From: Paraburkholderia rhizosphaerae
GTDB lineage: Bacteria; Pseudomonadota; Gammaproteobacteria; Burkholderiales; Burkholderiaceae
Length of the DNA stretch: 38,185 nt
Reading direction: 5' to 3'
NCBI RefSeq assembly: GCF_004366595.1
Contig: NZ_SORE01000042.1
Span: forward strand, 1-38,185
Part shown: piece by piece, positions 34,301 through 38,185 of the stretch
How positions within the stretch are numbered: the first letter of the stretch is position 1
Layout of the letters: every line of letters starts with the position of its first letter
Position numbers and translations under genes: made by a program
The notes under the pieces: generated by a model
Databases searched by the model: none
Told to the model about the DNA's origin: nothing
What the model saw: the letters and a program-made list of their open reading frames with translations, nothing else

Positions 34301-36226
34301 TTACTTTCCTTTACTTTCCAACTCATTCCACCGCTCCAGCGCCGCCATCAACTCCTCGTCGATCTGCGCGTAGCGCTGCGTGAGGCGCGTGCCTTCCTGC
34401 GCATCTTTTGTGAAGATCGAACCGTCCTCGAGCTGCGCGCCAATGGTTTTCTGCTCGCGTTCCAGCGCCGCAATCCGTTCGGGCAGCGCGTCCAGCTCGC
34501 GTTGCTCCTTGTACGACAATTTCACCGCGCGTTGAGCATTACGGCCGGCCGCGCTGTCTTTCGACGCTGCTTCCTTTACCGGTTCTTTCGGCGCGTCGCG
34601 CTGCGCGAGCTGCTCCGAGCGCGCGCTTTGCGTCTGCCAGTCGGTGAAGCCGCCGACATACTCGCGCCACTTGCCCTCGCCTTCGGACGCGATCACCGAC
34701 GTGACCACGTTGTCCAGAAACGCGCGGTCGTGGCTGACTAGCAGCACGGTGCCGTCGTAGTCGGTCAGCAGTTCTTCAAGCAATTCGAGTGTCGGAATGT
34801 CGAGATCGTTGGTGGGTTCGTCGAGCACCAGCACGTTCGCCGGGCGCGCGAACAGCCGCGCCAGAAGCAGCCGGTTACGCTCGCCGCCCGACAATGACTT
34901 GACCGGCGAGCGCGCACGCTCCGGCGCGAACAGGAAGTCGCCGAGGTAGCTCATCACGTGTTTCTTCGCGCCGTTGATCTCGACCCAGTCGCTACCCGGG
35001 CTGATCGTGTCGGCGAGGCTCTTTTCCTGATCCAGTTGCGCGCGCATCTGATCGAAATAGGCGACCTGCAGGTTCGTGCCGACCCGCACGCGTCCTTCGT
35101 CTGGCTGCAGTTCGCCGAGAATCAGCTTGAGCAGCGTCGTTTTGCCCGCGCCGTTCGGACCGACCAGACCGATCTTGTCGCCGCGCATCAGCGTCGCCGA
35201 GAAGTGATCGACGACCGTGCGCGCGCCGAAGCGCTTCGTCACATCGGTCAATTCCGCGACGATCTTGCCGGACTTTTCGCCCTGCGCGACGTCGAGCTTC
35301 ACATTGCCTTGCACATTGCGGCGCTCGGCGCGCTCGTTGCGCATCTGCACGAGCCGCGCGATGCGGCCGACGCTGCGCGTGCGGCGCGCTTCGACACCTT
35401 TGCGAATCCACACTTCCTCCTGGGCGAGCAGCTTGTCGAACTTGTCGTTTTCGATGCGTTCGACTTCGAGTTGCTGCGCTTTGCGCGTCTGATAAGCGGA
35501 GAAGTTGCCCGGATACGACAGCAGCCGGCCGCGATCGAGCTCGACGATGCGCGTGGCGATGCGATCGAGAAACGCGCGATCGTGCGTGATAAACAGCAGA
35601 CCCGCGCGTTGTCCGAGCAGCAGTTCTTCGAGCCAGCGGATACCGTCGAAGTCGAGGTGATTGGTCGGTTCGTCGAGCAGCAGCACATCCGGCTGCACGA
35701 CTAGCGCCTGCGCGAGCGCGACGCGCTTTTGCATACCGCCCGACAGTGCGCCGACCTGCGCGCCGCCATCGAGGCCGATCTGCTGCAGCGTCGTGGACAC
35801 GCGCGTACGCCAGTTCCATGCATCGGTGGTGTCGAGCGACGATTGCAGCGTGTTCATCCGCGCGAGCAGCGTGTCGTGTTGCGGGCCTTCAGGCGTGTCC
35901 GCAAGCGCGTGCGCGACGTGGTCGTATTCGTCGAGCAGTTCGCGCGCATGCGCGAGACCGCCCGCGACCGCGTCGAACACCGACGCGCCCGCTTCGAACT
36001 CGGGCTCCTGCGGCACGTAGACGCTAACGACATGCTGTTGACGGGTGATCAGCCCGTCGTCGGGTTTGGCGAGGTCGGCGACGATTTTCAGCAGCGACGA
36101 TTTGCCGGCGCCGTTACGTCCGATCAAGCCGACACGCTCACCGGCTTCGAGGGAAAAATCCGCGTGATCGAGCAACGCGACGTGGCCGAACGCGAGTTGC
36201 GCGTCCGAAATGGTGTAAAGCGACAT
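34301..36226 (-). CDS. uup: ABC-F family ATPase Uup
   Basis: The protein has 641 residues. Two ATP-binding cassettes, without membrane domains, have Walker A GRNGAGKS (about 36-43) and GPNGAGKT, signatures LSGGMQKRVALAQ and LSGGERNRLLLAR, and Walker B LLLDEPTNHLD and LVLDEPTNDLD. The linker between them (QTRKAQQLEVERIENDKFDK) is the ABC-F interdomain arm. The C-terminal ~80 residues are a charged coiled coil (QRELDALPERIAALEREQK), typical of Uup, which binds branched DNA or ribosomes. Its cellular role is debated between translation and DNA transactions. ATG at 36226. It appears monocistronic. Confidence 0.94.
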   Translation of the reverse strand: MSLYTISDAQLAFGHVALLDHADFSLEAGERVGLIGRNGAGKSSLLKIVADLAKPDDGLITRQQHVVSVYVPQEPEFEAGASVFDAVAGGLAHARELLDEYDHVAHALADTPEGPQHDTLLARMNTLQSSLDTTDAWNWRTRVSTTLQQIGLDGGAQVGALSGGMQKRVALAQALVVQPDVLLLDEPTNHLDFDGIRWLEELLLGQRAGLLFITHDRAFLDRIATRIVELDRGRLLSYPGNFSAYQTRKAQQLEVERIENDKFDKLLAQEEVWIRKGVEARRTRSVGRIARLVQMRNERAERRNVQGNVKLDVAQGEKSGKIVAELTDVTKRFGARTVVDHFSATLMRGDKIGLVGPNGAGKTTLLKLILGELQPDEGRVRVGTNLQVAYFDQMRAQLDQEKSLADTISPGSDWVEINGAKKHVMSYLGDFLFAPERARSPVKSLSGGERNRLLLARLFARPANVLVLDEPTNDLDIPTLELLEELLTDYDGTVLLVSHDRAFLDNVVTSVIASEGEGKWREYVGGFTDWQTQSARSEQLAQRDAPKEPVKEAASKDSAAGRNAQRAVKLSYKEQRELDALPERIAALEREQKTIGAQLEDGSIFTKDAQEGTRLTQRYAQIDEELMAALERWNELESKGK

Positions 36227-36339
36227 GAAAGAGAGGTCAACGGCGACGAGGCGAAACGCTCATTGTACCGGGCGGCATGCGTGATGTTTGCAGCCACGCA
36301 TGCCGTTGCCTGACTTCGCGCGCGTTGCTTCGTGTGGAA

Positions 36340-36744
36340 TTACTTCACGTGGATGGTGATGGTTTTGCTCCAGTCCGGACCGTACGACTGGTGTGCGCCA
36401 TCGCCGAACTGCAGCGTCAGCGTGTGGTCGCCCGGCGGCAGAGTGAGCTCCGTTTCCTTCTGCCCTTTGCCGAAGTGCAGCGACTTGTCGCTGACCGGAA
36501 TCACGGTGCCTTTCGGCACCGGCTGGCCGTCGATTAACAGATGATGATGGCCGGTGCCTTCGGACATCGTGCCGGCCGGTGCGATTTTCATGCCTTCGAC
36601 TGCGAATCTGACATGGACCGGATTGCTCACGGTCGCGCCGTCTTTCGGTTCGATAAACGATACGTCGCCGGCAGCCCGCGCAACACCCGACGCGAGCAGC
36701 AGCCCGGCGCATAGCGCGCTGGCCAGCCATCTGTTCGTGAACAT
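36340..36744 (-). CDS. Periplasmic DUF4399-family protein
   Basis: This exported protein of 134 residues has a signal peptide (WLASALCAGLLLASGVARAAG) cut near residue 24. The mature part is an Ig-like beta sandwich with SFIEPKDGATVSNPVHVRFA, GTGHHHLLIDGQPVPKG and LPPGDHTLTLQFGDGAHQSY. The GHHHLLID segment is the hallmark of DUF4399. The clustered histidines suggest metal binding, but no function is established. ATG 36744 is chosen because AAGGAG lies eight bases upstream; the open frame extends 74 codons further without similarity. Confidence 0.9.
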   Translation of the reverse strand: MFTNRWLASALCAGLLLASGVARAAGDVSFIEPKDGATVSNPVHVRFAVEGMKIAPAGTMSEGTGHHHLLIDGQPVPKGTVIPVSDKSLHFGKGQKETELTLPPGDHTLTLQFGDGAHQSYGPDWSKTITIHVK

Positions 36745-37012
36745 CGTGTTCTCCTTGAGAAAGCGGCCTGATACAGCGGCAAGGGGCACGGAAAGGCCGC
36801 GCTGTAAAGAATACACCGGTGAAATGTACGTCATGCGGCACGGCGGTATGGGGGTCTTGTCGGCGCAACCGTGGTCGCGGATGCGGACGTGCGGCGCTAT
36901 GACCGGGGGCGTCCAGGCGATTTCCGGTAAACTTGGCGGTTTGGCGCGCGTGCCCTTTCGAGGCAATAGCGCACGCGTGGATCAAGCGTTCTGAATAGTG
37001 GATGAGTGCGTC

Positions 37013-37195
37013 GTGAGTGAAGTCGTCGAATACAAGAGCTGGGTCTGCCTGATCTGCGGCTGGATTTATAGCGAGGAAGAAGGTTTGCCGGAAGAAGGCA
37101 TCGCAGCGGGCACCCGTTTCGCTGAGATTCCTGACGACTGGCGCTGCCCGTTGTGCGATGTGAGCAAGTCGGAATTTGCTGTCGTGGAGTTTTGA
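37013..37195 (+). CDS. Rubredoxin
   Basis: The protein has 60 residues. Two CxxC knuckles, WVCLICGWIYSEEEG and WRCPLCDVSKSEF, bind one iron atom by four cysteines. The aromatic core (YKSWVC, GWIY, DDWRC) is conserved. Rubredoxins are small cytoplasmic electron carriers. The start is a GTG at 37013, where the usual (M)SEVVEYKSW N-terminus begins; a GTG five codons earlier (36998) is the alternative. No redox partner gene is adjacent; the tRNA-Arg gene follows. Confidence 0.93.
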   Translation: MSEVVEYKSWVCLICGWIYSEEEGLPEEGIAAGTRFAEIPDDWRCPLCDVSKSEFAVVEF

Positions 37196-37244
37196 ACGGT
37201 TTCACGGGATTCGGGTTGACGTCATCTCCCGCCCATCCAGCTTT

Positions 37245-37252
37245 GTTATACT
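37245..37252 (+). promoter_or_regulatory. Extended -10 promoter element for tRNA-Arg
   Basis: TG (one base) TATACT forms an extended -10 box ending about 38 bases before the tRNA, followed by a GC-rich stretch as in stringently controlled stable-RNA promoters. TTGACG at 37216 is too far (25 bases) to be its -35 box. Confidence 0.45.
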
Positions 37253-37290
37253 CTGGCCCCTGCGGCTTGCTTGCGCCGTTCAAAGGTCCT

Positions 37291-37365
37291 CTCCCCGTAG
37301 TTCAATGGATAGAACAAGTGCCTCCTAAGCGCTAGATACAGGTTCGATTCCTGTCGGGGGGACCA
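37291..37365 (+). tRNA. tRNA-Arg (anticodon CCU)
   Basis: A full cloverleaf can be drawn. The acceptor is CTCCCCG/CGGGGGG and the D stem GTTC/GAAC. The anticodon stem AGTGC/GCGCT carries loop CTCCTAA (anticodon CCT), and the T stem ACAGG/CCTGT carries loop TTCGATT. The discriminator A is followed by an encoded CCA. It reads AGG codons. The DNA downstream carries mobile-element debris, so the 3' end may have served as an integration site. Confidence 0.95.
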
Positions 37366-37426
37366 TCCCGCCTCACGTATTTCCGGCGCTCCCGGGCCGG
37401 CACCAGCCGGTCGGATTCGCCCGTCT

Positions 37427-37726
37427 CTACGGCCTGCTCGCCAGCCGCCCGCGATCGCAAACATGCGAATTCCACGCGAAGGCGCTCCCGCCTGAATGGT
37501 ATGCAGCCGCGTCGGCGACCATCGCGAGCGCGAGCCTTCCGACGTCGACCGTCGATTTGCCATCGCTGAACCGGATCGGCGCCTCGGTCCATTTGCGGCA
37601 ATCCGCGTCGGCCGTGTCCGACGACTTCGCCGTCATGCTGTAGTTCAGATTGTCCTTGATCACATCCGCATGGACCGCAGTCGACGCAAAAGCGAGCAAA
37701 GCGATAACGAGACGTTGCGGTTTCAT
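37427..37726 (-). CDS. Small exported protein of unknown function
   Basis: This protein of 99 residues has a signal peptide (MKPQRLVIALLAFASTAVHA, cut before DVIKDN). The mature ~79 residues include a short acidic region and a segment SDGKSTVDVGRLALAMVADA. The last ~25 residues (from AYHSGGSAFAWNSH) look less protein-like, so the gene may have lost its original 3' end next to the tRNA. No strong Shine-Dalgarno precedes the ATG at 37726. The function is not recognised. Confidence 0.5.
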   Translation of the reverse strand: MKPQRLVIALLAFASTAVHADVIKDNLNYSMTAKSSDTADADCRKWTEAPIRFSDGKSTVDVGRLALAMVADAAAYHSGGSAFAWNSHVCDRGRLASRP

Positions 37727-37827
37727 CGTTTTATGCCGTGTGCACGATCAATCGGCGATCCGGGTTTGGTTGAATGGATGTTTTGAATAGTACTCGCAGG
37801 TGGAGAATATCGCCGGAGTTCAAATCG

Positions 37828-37993
37828 GCATAGGGGACAGCCATAAGGCCGTACCCCTGCCACACCACCCGGCGTGCGGGTCCGCACCGGGCGGTTCGGG
37901 AAGTTGAGGTTATGAGAGGCGTGGCACGCCCAGCCGATCGAAGTATGCGAGGGTCAGCACGCTATTCAGCAGCTTGCCGCTGTTACGCCACCA
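37828..37993 (-). mobile_element. 3' remnant of a group II intron
   Basis: Reading on the minus strand, the end of an intron-encoded reverse transcriptase is followed by structured RNA. One hairpin is CCCGG-TGCGG/CCGCA-CG-CCGGG (37868-37891), with a two-base CG bulge on the 3' strand as in intron domain V. A second hairpin is GGGGTACGGCC-TTAT-GGCTGTCCCC (37833-37857). The exact 3' end of the intron is not determined. Its 5' part is displaced by, or lies beyond, the IS element. Confidence 0.6.
37910..37993 (-). pseudogene. C-terminal fragment of group II intron reverse transcriptase/maturase
   Basis: Reading on the minus strand, 27 codons and a TAA stop encode WWRNSGKLLNSVLTLAY followed by FDRLGVPRLS. 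This is the typical C-terminal end of group II intron-encoded proteins (WWRNS--L-N--L--AYFD-LG-P-L). The frame is cut at 37993/37994, where the end of an IS256-family element begins. The rest of the gene, if it survives, lies on the other side of the element, outside the window. Confidence 0.8.
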
Positions 37994-38185
37994 GGAGCCT
38001 GTCAGATTTTTAGTGTGTCGAGGTCATGAGACGATAACGGAAATAACGTCCTATGACCGAAACAACAGTGACCAAGAAGAGCAGGAACCCGAAAGCGCCG
38101 AAGCTGTTCCCCGATGAAGTGATCGACCAGTTGCTGGCGCAGGTACAGAACAAGGATGCCGAGTCGATTCTGGGCGAATCGGGCG
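37994..38185 (+). mobile_element. IS256-family insertion sequence, left end (runs off window)
   Basis: The element starts at GGAGCCTGTCAGATTTTTAG, the kind of terminal inverted repeat seen in this family, directly abutting the interrupted reverse transcriptase frame. The transposase gene begins 59 bases in. The right end and the target duplication are outside the window. Confidence 0.75.
38053..38185 (+). CDS. IS256-family transposase, N-terminal part
   Basis: The 44 residues visible begin MTETTVTKKSRNPKAP and continue with LFPDEVIDQLLAQVQ and DAESILGESG. This matches the N-terminus of IS256-family (Mutator-like, DDE) transposases, in which a helix with D-(L/I)IDQLLA is followed by I-GE-GL. 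The catalytic residues are beyond the window end. The ATG at 38053 has only a weak purine-rich sequence upstream. Confidence 0.85.
   Translation, partial: MTETTVTKKSRNPKAPKLFPDEVIDQLLAQVQNKDAESILGESG

Noticed and set aside
37216..37221. TTGACG as -35 box for tRNA-Arg
   Set aside because: It lies 25 bases from the TATACT box, too far; the extended -10 explains the promoter better.

Overview
The window is GC-rich, densely coded bacterial chromosome. The gene content (htpG, ubiC, parE/parC, uup, MocR-type regulators, a DUF4399 protein, a GGDEF-EAL protein) and the protein sequences suggest a betaproteobacterium of the Burkholderia/Paraburkholderia group. That placement is an inference from protein resemblance and composition, since no database search was possible.

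Left part (1-10.4 kb): a very small secreted RHS/YD-repeat protein on the minus strand and an AT-rich intergenic region lead into a tightly packed plus-strand operon of eleven genes (649-10347). It encodes a non-canonical type II secretion / type IV filament machine: GspG-type pseudopilin, GspF platform, GspE ATPase, a PilM/N/O/P-like inner-membrane set in place of GspL/M/C, a lipoprotein secretin with N-terminal TPR-like repeats and a C-terminal cohesin-like domain, and three more pseudopilin-like proteins. The last of these lacks Glu5, as GspK does. No prepilin peptidase, retraction ATPase or cargo gene is visible, so peptidase and cargo must be encoded elsewhere.

Middle left (10.4-16.7 kb): minus-strand hypoxanthine/deoxyinosine DNA glycosylase and ubiC, a small orphan protein with a toxin-like C-terminal end, and a TPR-glycosyltransferase (GT9-like) protein. 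Divergent from the last is an 88-residue protein built from two copies of one repeat. A bidirectional terminator separates this from htpG, whose upstream region carries a textbook sigma-32 promoter touching the end of the next gene.

Centre (16.7-23.1 kb): a MocR/GntR-aminotransferase regulator faces a plus-strand set of metabolic genes: a VOC protein, an EamA exporter, a class-I-like aminotransferase, RidA and PhzF. This looks like an amino-acid or amine handling cluster.

Right part (23.1-37.4 kb): a membrane-bound GGDEF-EAL protein, a ChrA chromate transporter, a free-standing condensation-domain protein, a CopD-like membrane protein, parC and parE (with DnaA-box-like repeats upstream of parE), the ABC-F ATPase uup, a DUF4399 periplasmic protein, rubredoxin and tRNA-Arg(CCU). 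The last 0.8 kb after the tRNA is accessory: a small exported protein, then the C-terminal 27 codons of a group II intron reverse transcriptase, interrupted by an IS256-family element that runs off the window.
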